DNA of 26,449 nucleotides, taken from Burkholderiales bacterium UBA2459 (GTDB taxonomy: Bacteria; Pseudomonadota; Gammaproteobacteria; Burkholderiales; Burkholderiaceae_E). This document shows, piece by piece, positions 6,748-13,883 of the stretch (its first letter is position 1; each line of letters opens with the position of its first letter). Under the pieces are notes generated by a model, which searched no databases, was not told where the DNA came from, and was given only the letters and a program-made list of their open reading frames with translations. Location of the stretch: positions 141,817 to 168,265 of the forward strand of contig DDPV01000043.1 in assembly GCA_002342365.1 (NCBI GenBank), read 5' to 3'. The position numbers and the translations under genes were made by a program.

Positions 6748-8892
6748 TCAGTTGACCTGCGTATGGACCGTATCACCCTTGAGATTGGGATAACGTACAT
6801 GTTCGACCAGTTCCTGGATATCACGGCCAGGTGCGGCAGTAAGCAAGCTCACGATGATGATCACTGCAAATCCTAGAGGCACACCAAAAACACCTGCAGA
6901 AATCGGCTGAATGCCCCACCAGAGTTCAATCGGGCTGGTGATCCCAAAAACGCCTCGCAGCCATGGCTGTGTGGTCACCATGTAATAAAAGGTGATACCA
7001 AGCCCAGCAAGCATACCCAATGATGCGCCCCATTTATTGGCCCGCGTCCAGAACACACCGAGAACCAAGGCAGGGAAGAAGGACGCGGCTGCAAAGGAAA
7101 AAGCTGCCGATACCAGGAACAAGATATCGGCAGGCTTTTGCGCTGCGACATAGGCTGCGGCGAGCGCGACCACAAGCAGCAAGGCCTTTGAGATCGACAC
7201 CCTTCTCGCCGTGGAGGCATTGGGGTCGATCATCTTGTAGTAGAGATCGTGCGACAGTGCGTTGGCAATCGTGAGCAAGAGCCCGTCTGCGGTTGACAAC
7301 GCGGCAGCCAAACCGCCAGCTGCAACCAGACCGGAAATCACATAAGGTAGCCCGGCGATCTCTGGAGTTGCGAGCACGACGATATCGCCGCCGATTCGCA
7401 TTTCGCCCAATTGCAAGATTCCATCCTTGTTGATATCGACCACCGAAAGCAAGGTCGGATCGACCTTGGACCAGTTCGCAATCCAGGCCGGCAACTTGTC
7501 AAAAGGTGTGCCGACAAGCACATGGAAGACCTCGTATTTCACAAGGACTGCCAGTGCTGGCGCGGTGAAGTAAAGCAAAAAGATAAAGAACAGCGACCAG
7601 CCAACCGATTCCCTAGCTTCGCGAACCGAGGGTGTGGTGTAGTAGCGCATCAGGATGTGAGGCAGCGCTGCGGTACCCACCATGAGGCAGAAAATCAGCG
7701 CTAGAAAGTTCCGACGCGAAGTTTCAAACGTATCCTTGGCCTTTTGATCGCCATTGGGATCGCCAGCGTAAAGTTGGGCGTGGGCCGGCATGCCAGCAAG
7801 CGGCTTAGCCCTGGCTTCGGCGGCTGCCTTGGCTTTTGTATAAGCAGTCTTAGCCTCGGCCTCGTCTTTGGGTAGTCCTGCCATCGCCTTCTCGGCAGCG
7901 GCAATTTGCTCCGCAGGCGCATTGGCAGACCTCAAATCCTCAAGTTTCTTGGCGGCGTCTGCACGGTCTTTTTCCAGACTGGCTTTAACGTCTTTGAGCT
8001 TCTCACCAAGGGCATCAGCCTGGGCTTTGAAGATTGCAATAACCTCTTTCTCCTTAGGATCCTCGCGAATCAGCTTTTCTTTTTCGCTGACTTTCTCAAG
8101 TTGCGATCCGTAGATCGCTTGCGGGATCGGCACTGAGGTTTGCTTCACGGAGAGCCAAACCACTGGAATCAAGTAAGCCACAATCAAAATAATGTATTGG
8201 GCAACCTGTGTCCAGGTGACCGCGCGCATCCCACCCAGAAATGAGCACACCAAAATACCGGCAAGGCCCAAGAAGATGCCAAGCTCAAACTGAACGCCGG
8301 TGAGACGGGTTGTGATCAAACCAACGCCGTAAATCTGTGCAACCACATAGACAAAGGAGCAAAGAATCGCTGCCAGAATACCGATCGTGCGAGGCAAATT
8401 GCCCTCGTAGCGCGCGCCTAGAAAATCGGGAATCGTGAACTGCCCGAATTTGCGCAGATACGGTGCTAAAAAGAGCGCAACGAGGCAGTAACCTCCGGTC
8501 CAACCCATGATGAAGGCGAGTCCCCCGTAGCCGGTGAGATACAAGGTGCCAGCCATCCCGATGAACGAGGCTGCGGACATCCAGTCTGCACCGGTCGCCA
8601 TACCGTTATAAATCGCTGGAACGCGTCGGCCGGCAACGTAGTACTCCGCGGCGTCATTGGTGCGGCTCATGATGCCGATACCGGCATACAAACCAATGGT
8701 CGCTAAAAGAAAGGTGAAACCAATCCAGGACCGGCTCAGGCCCATTTGCTCAAGAATGGCGAGCACAATCACAAAGGCAAGAAAGCCTCCGGTATAAAAA
8801 GTGTAGACGCGATTAAGGCCCGCTTTGAATGCGGTCATCGACTTTGCATTAAAGGCGTTGCCGCCTTCCGAATCACCTGCTAATCCAGCCAT
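6748..8892 (-). CDS. Sodium/solute (acetate-type) symporter, VC_2705-like, with long charged insertion
   Basis: The protein has 714 residues, a polytopic membrane protein of the sodium:solute symporter (SSS) family. SSS features include AAEYYVAGRRVPAIYNGMAT (81-100), GADWMSAASFIGMAG (101-115), QFTIPDFLGARY and AAALSTADGLLLTIANALSHDLY. With the DUF4212 subunit upstream this is the two-part VC_2705-type symporter, usually annotated as cation/acetate symporter. Two odd things stand out. Residues about 262-392 are a hydrophilic, Lys/Ala/Glu-rich, coiled-coil-like insertion between membrane segments. Residues 486-497 (DINKDGILQLGE) have the exact spacing of an EF-hand calcium loop. The ATG at 8892 has GAGGAGG just upstream, inside the end of the DUF4212 gene, 2 bp away. 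Acetate as substrate is inferred from the family and the acs linkage. Confidence 0.88.
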   Translation of the reverse strand: MAGLAGDSEGGNAFNAKSMTAFKAGLNRVYTFYTGGFLAFVIVLAILEQMGLSRSWIGFTFLLATIGLYAGIGIMSRTNDAAEYYVAGRRVPAIYNGMATGADWMSAASFIGMAGTLYLTGYGGLAFIMGWTGGYCLVALFLAPYLRKFGQFTIPDFLGARYEGNLPRTIGILAAILCSFVYVVAQIYGVGLITTRLTGVQFELGIFLGLAGILVCSFLGGMRAVTWTQVAQYIILIVAYLIPVVWLSVKQTSVPIPQAIYGSQLEKVSEKEKLIREDPKEKEVIAIFKAQADALGEKLKDVKASLEKDRADAAKKLEDLRSANAPAEQIAAAEKAMAGLPKDEAEAKTAYTKAKAAAEARAKPLAGMPAHAQLYAGDPNGDQKAKDTFETSRRNFLALIFCLMVGTAALPHILMRYYTTPSVREARESVGWSLFFIFLLYFTAPALAVLVKYEVFHVLVGTPFDKLPAWIANWSKVDPTLLSVVDINKDGILQLGEMRIGGDIVVLATPEIAGLPYVISGLVAAGGLAAALSTADGLLLTIANALSHDLYYKMIDPNASTARRVSISKALLLVVALAAAYVAAQKPADILFLVSAAFSFAAASFFPALVLGVFWTRANKWGASLGMLAGLGITFYYMVTTQPWLRGVFGITSPIELWWGIQPISAGVFGVPLGFAVIIIVSLLTAAPGRDIQELVEHVRYPNLKGDTVHTQVN

Positions 8893-8894
8893 GA

Positions 8895-9158
8895 TTATTC
8901 CTCCTCTTCTTCAGCAACACCATGCTCTTGATCCAGACGCCCCATGTAGATGGCGTAGAAAACGATGATCAGCACGTACACGGCCAAGGCGCCTTGCGCC
9001 CCCACCCAAAACGAAAAGGGCCAGCCGAAAAAGGTAAACGATAAATCTCGAGCGAAGTAAGCGACCACAAAGGTCACCACAAACCAAATGGCGAGCAGAA
9101 TCGCCGTGATATTCAGGTTCTTCTGCCAGTACCGCTCTTGGGATTCGTTGAGTTGCAT
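8895..9158 (-). CDS. DUF4212 small subunit of the sodium/solute symporter
   Basis: The protein has 87 residues with two predicted membrane helices (about 17-36 and 50-72), an N-terminal QLNESQERYWQKNLN and an acidic tail ending VAEEEEE. This layout is that of DUF4212, the small partner always found beside VC_2705-type symporters. It probably assists assembly or activity of the large subunit in the inner membrane. A strong Shine-Dalgarno AAGGAGGGTG sits 2-3 nt closer than usual before the ATG at 9158. It is 2 bp from the symporter start, so the two are surely one transcript. The 139-bp gap upstream, towards the TPR gene, holds a perfect palindrome and may carry a separate promoter. Confidence 0.92.
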   Translation of the reverse strand: MQLNESQERYWQKNLNITAILLAIWFVVTFVVAYFARDLSFTFFGWPFSFWVGAQGALAVYVLIIVFYAIYMGRLDQEHGVAEEEEE

Positions 9159-9245
9159 AACACCCTCCTTGTGGTTTCTATACCGCCGCCATTCTTCGGA
9201 CGCGCTCGTTCAGTTCTCAAGTCAGAAATGATCCTAACTCAAACA

Positions 9246-9260
9246 TTGCAGACTCTGCAA
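9246..9260. promoter_or_regulatory. Perfect 15-bp palindrome upstream of the symporter pair (possible operator)
   Basis: TTGCAGA-C-TCTGCAA is a perfect 7-1-7 inverted repeat in the 139-bp gap between the TPR gene and the DUF4212 start, 86 bp before that ATG. There is no T run, so it is not a terminator. A weak promoter could overlap it on the minus strand: TTGCAG within the palindrome and TAGGAT 18 nt later. The binding protein is unknown. Confidence 0.45.
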
Positions 9261-9297
9261 TCCTTTGCTTGCCACGCAGGGCATTCTGTTAGAACTT

Positions 9298-9873
9298 TCA
9301 AGTTTTTAGACCCGTTTCCCGCTTCAGTTGTTCGGCGACTTTAGGCTCAAAGCCTTGCAGGTGACGGATAATCGCTACCGCCAAATCGGGTTCTGCGCGA
9401 TCGACATGCAAACGCGCAAGCTGATACCACCCGAATGGACTCATCGGTTGCAATTCTGTGTTTCGTTTTAAAGCCTGTAGCGCATCGTCAGCTTGACCTT
9501 TTTGAATCAGCACCAGGCCAAGCCCGTACCAAGCCCGGTCAAGCTTTTCATCCATTGCAATGGCAGTCCGAAACGAAACCTCTGCCTCATCCATGCGCCT
9601 TTGCTGCTCAAGCAAGTAAGCAAGGTTGAAGTGCAAGGCCGCGCTTTCTGGCCCTTGGACAAGCGCGCGCTCCAGCAGTGTGATCGCCTCGGCTCGAGTC
9701 TGATCTGCTTGTCCTAAAAAGTGTGCCAGCGTGGTCAGAACAAAAAAGTCATCCGGACGCTGGGCTTGCATCTGTCGCAGTCGATCCACCGTCTGCTGAT
9801 GAAGACCCAGCAGATTCAACGCGAACACCTGTGCGCGCATTACGATCCAGCTCAGATGCCGCGCTATTTGCAT
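9298..9873 (-). CDS. Tetratricopeptide-repeat protein
   Basis: The protein has 191 residues. Four consecutive 34-residue TPR units cover about 43-178: the second has ALHFNLAYLLEQQRRMDEAEVSF, the third RAWYGLGLVLIQKGQADDAL, and the fourth GWYQLARLHVDRAEPDLAV. The N-terminal 20 residues (HLSWIVMRAQVFALNLLGL) are hydrophobic and could be a weak membrane anchor. TPR folds bind partner proteins, so it is likely a scaffold or assembly factor. It overlaps the YggT-like gene by 10 bp and lies between acs and the symporter, suggesting a link to acetate uptake or activation; its actual role is unknown. The frame uses an ATG at 9873. Confidence 0.82.
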   Translation of the reverse strand: MQIARHLSWIVMRAQVFALNLLGLHQQTVDRLRQMQAQRPDDFFVLTTLAHFLGQADQTRAEAITLLERALVQGPESAALHFNLAYLLEQQRRMDEAEVSFRTAIAMDEKLDRAWYGLGLVLIQKGQADDALQALKRNTELQPMSPFGWYQLARLHVDRAEPDLAVAIIRHLQGFEPKVAEQLKRETGLKT

Positions 9874-10160
9874 TGCTCGATCCCTATGCTCAGACAGGTA
9901 TTGATCTTGGCAAACAAGGCAGCGAACCAGACTATGATCATGAGGAAAAACGTGACGATCGGTATATGCCGGTCGATCACGATACGCGGGGTGATTAAGC
10001 GCACCAAACGCTCAAGGGGTTTGGTGAGCAGCGCCAGCAGTTGGTAAAAAAGATTGCTCTCACGCTGTGCGCCTGCCAGCACAGCCACCAGGCCGCGGCC
10101 GAGAAGCGCCATGAGCGCAATCTCCGCAACCAGCTTGACAAGGCTTGAAGCTAGCAGCAC
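9864..10160 (-). CDS. Small YggT-like inner-membrane protein
   Basis: The protein has 98 residues. It has an N-terminal hydrophobic helix (about 1-30), a basic amphipathic stretch LLTKPLERLVRLITPRI (44-60) and a second membrane helix (68-84, IVTFFLMIIVWFAALFA). The order 'TKPLxRxxRxITP ... helix' resembles one YggT repeat, a family of unknown function, but the match is loose. The start codon is GTG at 10160, 17 bp past the acs stop, with CCAGGA about 8 nt upstream. It overlaps the next gene, a TPR protein, by 10 bp, so the two are likely translated together. No function can be assigned. Confidence 0.7.
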   Translation of the reverse strand: MLLASSLVKLVAEIALMALLGRGLVAVLAGAQRESNLFYQLLALLTKPLERLVRLITPRIVIDRHIPIVTFFLMIIVWFAALFAKINTCLSIGIEQCK

Positions 10161-10177
10161 TGCAAGATTCCTGGAGA

Positions 10178-12160
10178 CTAAAGGCTCTGACTTAGCTGCT
10201 CAAGAATCGCCGGGTTTTCAAGCGTTGAGGTGTCTTGCGTTGCTGACTCGCCGCGGGCAATCGCTCGTAGCAATCGGCGCATGATCTTTCCCGAGCGCGT
10301 CTTGGGTAGGTTATCGCCAAAGCGAATGTCTTTGGGCTTGGCGATCGGGCCGATCTCGTGAGCCACCCAAGTGCGCAATTCGGCGGCAAGTTGCTTGGCC
10401 TCATCAGCTGCAGGACGCGAGCGCTTGAGCACCACAAAGGCACTGATGGCTTCCCCGGTCACATCATCAGGCCGACCGACCACCGCGGCTTCGGCAACCA
10501 GCGGATGGGCGACCAGTGCTGATTCAATTTCCATGGTTCCAAAACGGTGACCAGACACATTCAAGACATCGTCGATGCGCCCGGTAATCGTAAAGTAAGC
10601 AGTCTCTGTGTGCCTGACCGCACCGTCACCGGCCAGATAATAGCCATTGAGCTCTTCGGGAAAATAACTCGTTTTAAAGCGTTCCGGGTCACCCCAAATG
10701 GTACGGATCATCGAAGGCCAGGGCTTTCTGATGACCAGCATACCCCCCTGCCCGTTTGGCATTTCGTGTGCATGCTCATCGACGACCGCCACATCAATAC
10801 CCGGCAGTGGCAGGGTGCAGGATCCCGGAACCAATGGCGTGACGCCGGGTAGCGGTGCGATCACGTGCCCGCCGGTTTCAGTTTGCCAGAAGGTATCAAC
10901 AATCGGGCAGCGCTCGCCGCCCACCTGTCGGTAGTACCACATCCACGCTTCGGGGTTGATCGGCTCACCCACCGACCCTAGCAAGCGCAAACTGCTCAAA
11001 TCGCAGCGCGAGGGGTGAACCTGCGCGTCGGATTCGCTCGCCTTGATCAGCGATCGGATCGCAGTCGGCGCAGTATAAAAAATCGAACATCTGTGCTTTT
11101 CAATGGTCTTCCAGAATCGCCCAGCATCCGGATAGGTCGGAATCCCTTCAAAAACAATCTCGGTGGCTCCGGCAGCAAGCGGTCCGTAGGCAACATAGGT
11201 ATGCCCGGTTACCCATCCGACATCCGCGGTACACCAAAACACATCGCTTGGCTTGATGTCAAAGGTCCACTTCATGGTGAGCAGTGCGTGCAAGAGGTAA
11301 CCTCCTGAAGCATGTTGCACACCTTTGGGTTTACCCGTTGAACCGGATGTGTAGAGAATGAAAAGCGGATGTTCGGCTGCAACCCACACCGGATCGCAGT
11401 GTTCACTTTGACCGGATTCGACCTCGTCCCAACCCACATCGCGGTTTGCATGCCAGACAATCTCGCCCCCTGTGCGCCGCCACACCACCACGTGACGAAC
11501 CGCTTCACAGCCGCCCATATCAAAGGCTTCATCAACCGCTGATTTGAGCGGGATATGTTTGCCGCCTCGGACCTGTTCGTCGGCTGCAATCACCAGGGTC
11601 GCGCCTGCGTCCACAATCCGCTCGTGCAAGGACTTGGCAGAGAAACCACCAAAGACGACCGAGTGTGTGATGCCCAGCCTGGCGCAGGCCTGCATGGCGA
11701 CCACCGCGTGAATGGACATCGGCATATAAATGATGGCGCGCTCGCCTAGCCCATGGCCCAGAGCACGCAGGCCGTTTGCAAAGCGGCAAACCCGCTCATA
11801 CAGCTGTCGGTAGCTCACGGTGCTGACCGAGCCATCATCGGCTTCGAAAATGATTGCGGTCTTGTGCTCGGTGGGCGTGCCTAAATGGCGGTCCAGACAG
11901 TTATAAGAAACGTTAAGCTCACCGTCGTAAAACCAGCGGTAAAAGGGCTTATTGCTTTGATCGAGCGTCTGGGTGAAGCTTTTGTGCCACAACACATGTT
12001 CCCTCGCCAAGGCAGCCCAAAACCCTTCATAGTCGGCCTCGGCTTGCGCGCACAAGGCATGGTAGTGGGCCATGCCAGATACGGTGGCCTGATCAACAAA
12101 GCTTTGCGGTGGCGGGAAAACACGGCTCTCCTGCAACACCGAGGTGATGGCAGCATGCAT
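10178..12160 (-). CDS. acs: Acetyl-CoA synthetase (AMP-forming)
   Basis: The protein has 660 residues, the usual Acs length. It activates acetate to acetyl-CoA through acetyl-AMP in the cytoplasm. Visible motifs are the ATP loop YTSGSTGKPKGV (270-281), GWVTGHTYVAYGPL (315-328), DTFWQTETGG (422-431), the hinge region GRIDDVLNVSGHR (527-539) and the catalytic Lys625 in PKTRSGKIMRR. Trp425 and the Val317-Thr318 pair correspond to residues that shape the small acetate pocket in Salmonella Acs, so acetate is favoured over longer acids. Lys625 is the lysine acetylated to switch off Acs in other bacteria. The start has GGAGGAG 6 nt upstream. It heads the minus-strand cluster with the YggT-like, TPR and symporter genes and is divergent from fumarase. 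Confidence 0.95.
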   Translation of the reverse strand: MHAAITSVLQESRVFPPPQSFVDQATVSGMAHYHALCAQAEADYEGFWAALAREHVLWHKSFTQTLDQSNKPFYRWFYDGELNVSYNCLDRHLGTPTEHKTAIIFEADDGSVSTVSYRQLYERVCRFANGLRALGHGLGERAIIYMPMSIHAVVAMQACARLGITHSVVFGGFSAKSLHERIVDAGATLVIAADEQVRGGKHIPLKSAVDEAFDMGGCEAVRHVVVWRRTGGEIVWHANRDVGWDEVESGQSEHCDPVWVAAEHPLFILYTSGSTGKPKGVQHASGGYLLHALLTMKWTFDIKPSDVFWCTADVGWVTGHTYVAYGPLAAGATEIVFEGIPTYPDAGRFWKTIEKHRCSIFYTAPTAIRSLIKASESDAQVHPSRCDLSSLRLLGSVGEPINPEAWMWYYRQVGGERCPIVDTFWQTETGGHVIAPLPGVTPLVPGSCTLPLPGIDVAVVDEHAHEMPNGQGGMLVIRKPWPSMIRTIWGDPERFKTSYFPEELNGYYLAGDGAVRHTETAYFTITGRIDDVLNVSGHRFGTMEIESALVAHPLVAEAAVVGRPDDVTGEAISAFVVLKRSRPAADEAKQLAAELRTWVAHEIGPIAKPKDIRFGDNLPKTRSGKIMRRLLRAIARGESATQDTSTLENPAILEQLSQSL

Positions 12161-12324
12161 CGCTAACTCCTCCTGAATCGTTCAAACTTCCATTTTCTTT
12201 CGCCCCTTGCCATGCTTGGGCCCGGGTGCGGTCAGGAGGTGCTGCAAAGAACGTCGACGCCTGCATGCAACCCCCGAATACCCCTATCCTATAGAATCCT
12301 TGCGATTCAGGCCAGAGGACGATC
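12161..12324. promoter_or_regulatory. Divergent promoter region between acs and fumarase
   Basis: These 164 bp must hold promoters in both directions. The acs Shine-Dalgarno is GGAGGAG (12166-12172) and that of fumarase is GAGGA (about 12314-12318). TAGAAT at 12292-12297 is a 5-of-6 match to a -10 box for fumarase, without a good -35, which would suit an activator-dependent promoter. I see no convincing operator. Confidence 0.4.
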
Positions 12325-13845
12325 ATGACCGTTATCCGCGAAGACGATCTCATTCAAAGCATCGCTGATGCCTTCCAGTACATCAGCTATTACCACCCCC
12401 CCGATTACATCCGCGCGCTTGGCGCCGCCTACGAACGGGAGGAAAGCGTGGCAGCGCGTGATGCGATTGCGCAAATTCTCACCAACAGCCGTATGTCTGC
12501 CGAGGGCAAGCGGCCAATGTGTCAAGACACCGGGATCGCCACCGTGTTTTTAAAAGTCGGGATGGACTTGCGATGGAGCGCGAGCCGCAGCCTGAGCGAC
12601 ATGATCAACGAGGGTGTGCGCAGAGCTTATTCGCATCCCGACAATCTCTTGCGTGCATCGGTCTTGGACGACCCTTCCGGCAGCAGACGAAACACCAAGG
12701 ACAATACGCCTGCGGTCATTCATACCGAGATGGTGCCGGGTGACAAGCTTGAAGTGATTGTCGCTGCCAAAGGTGGTGGCTCTGAAGCCAAAAGCAAATT
12801 CGTGATGCTTAACCCGAGCGATTCGATTATTGACTGGGTCGTCAAGACCGTGCCGAGTATGGGAGCAGGCTGGTGCCCCCCGGGCATGCTTGGTATAGGC
12901 ATTGGCGGCACCCCCGAAAAAGCCATGTTGCTTGCCAAAGAGTCGCTCATGGCGCCGATTGACATGAATGAGCTCTTGGCTCGTGGTCCAGCCAATGCGC
13001 GAGAGGCCATGCGCGTGAGTCTCTACGAAAAAGTCAACGCCCTTGGCATCGGAGCGCAGGGGCTTGGCGGACTCACAACGGTTTTGGATGTGAAGATTCT
13101 TGACTACCCGACGCATGCAGCTAATCTGCCGGTGGCCATGATTCCAAACTGCGCAGCGACCAGGCATGCCCACTTCGTTCTCGATGGCAGCGGCCCGGCG
13201 AGCCTCGAGCCGCCCGCCCTGAGCGACTGGCCCCAGGTTACCTGGACGGCCGATACGAAGACCTCGCTACGGGTTGACCTCGATAAGCTCAATCCCGAGC
13301 AGGTTGCCGCATGGAAACCGGGTCAGACGCTTTTGCTCAACGGCCGGATGCTCACCGGGCGCGACGCCGCGCACAAGAGAATTCAAGACATGGTCGAACA
13401 AGGCCAAACGCTGCCGGTCGACTTCACGAACCGGGTGATCTATTACGTTGGGCCAGTCGACCCTGTGCGCCAGGAAGTGGTCGGACCGGCAGGGCCAACC
13501 ACCGCCACCCGAATGGACAAATTCACCGACACAATGTTGGGCAAGACCGGACTGATTGCGATGATCGGCAAGGCCGAGCGGGGACCGGCTGCTGTTCAAT
13601 CCATCAAAAAGCATCGCTCTGCCTATTTGATGGCAGTCGGCGGAGCGGCGTATCTCGTGTCCAAAGCGATTCGGTCGGCAAAGGTTGTCGCTTTTGCGGA
13701 TTTAGGGATGGAGGCTATCTACGAGTTTGAAGTCCAGGATATGCCTGTCACCGTTGCAGTCGATGCGAACGGTGAATCGGTCCACGAGACAGGACCGAGA
13801 ACCTGGCAAGCCCGCATCGGCAAGATCCCTGTGGTCACTGTCTGA
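12325..13845 (+). CDS. fumA: Class I fumarate hydratase (4Fe-4S)
   Basis: The protein has 506 residues and catalyses fumarate to L-malate in the TCA cycle. The N-terminal alpha domain carries the three cluster cysteines: Cys66 in RPMCQDTG, Cys184 in GWCPPGMLGIGIGG and Cys276 in IPNCAATRHAHF. The C-terminal beta domain (about 290-506) has LNGRMLTGRDAAHKRI, YYVGPVDP and VGPAGPTTATRMDKF. Fused alpha and beta domains in one chain mark the FumA/FumB type. The cluster makes the enzyme oxygen-sensitive and iron-dependent. It is the first gene of a plus-strand operon with two MlrC-family genes and coaX, with a 38-bp gap to the next. A class I tartrate dehydratase is the main alternative; fumarase is favoured by length and the single-chain layout. 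Confidence 0.93.
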   Translation: MTVIREDDLIQSIADAFQYISYYHPPDYIRALGAAYEREESVAARDAIAQILTNSRMSAEGKRPMCQDTGIATVFLKVGMDLRWSASRSLSDMINEGVRRAYSHPDNLLRASVLDDPSGSRRNTKDNTPAVIHTEMVPGDKLEVIVAAKGGGSEAKSKFVMLNPSDSIIDWVVKTVPSMGAGWCPPGMLGIGIGGTPEKAMLLAKESLMAPIDMNELLARGPANAREAMRVSLYEKVNALGIGAQGLGGLTTVLDVKILDYPTHAANLPVAMIPNCAATRHAHFVLDGSGPASLEPPALSDWPQVTWTADTKTSLRVDLDKLNPEQVAAWKPGQTLLLNGRMLTGRDAAHKRIQDMVEQGQTLPVDFTNRVIYYVGPVDPVRQEVVGPAGPTTATRMDKFTDTMLGKTGLIAMIGKAERGPAAVQSIKKHRSAYLMAVGGAAYLVSKAIRSAKVVAFADLGMEAIYEFEVQDMPVTVAVDANGESVHETGPRTWQARIGKIPVVTV

Positions 13846-13883
13846 TCCAGCCGTTGCGGCAAATGGACCGCGGAGAACATGCG

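Noticed and set aside
6531..6824. Minus-strand 97-codon open frame between kinase and symporter
   Set aside because: It runs through the strong terminator and overlaps the symporter end in another frame.
9225..9270. Possible sigma-54 promoter (TGGCAAG and TTGCA on the minus strand) near the symporter genes
   Set aside because: The GG-to-GC distance is 13, not the required 10.
12550..13173. Minus-strand 207-codon open frame
   Set aside because: It is antisense to the conserved core of fumarase, including two cluster cysteines, and shows no motif of its own.
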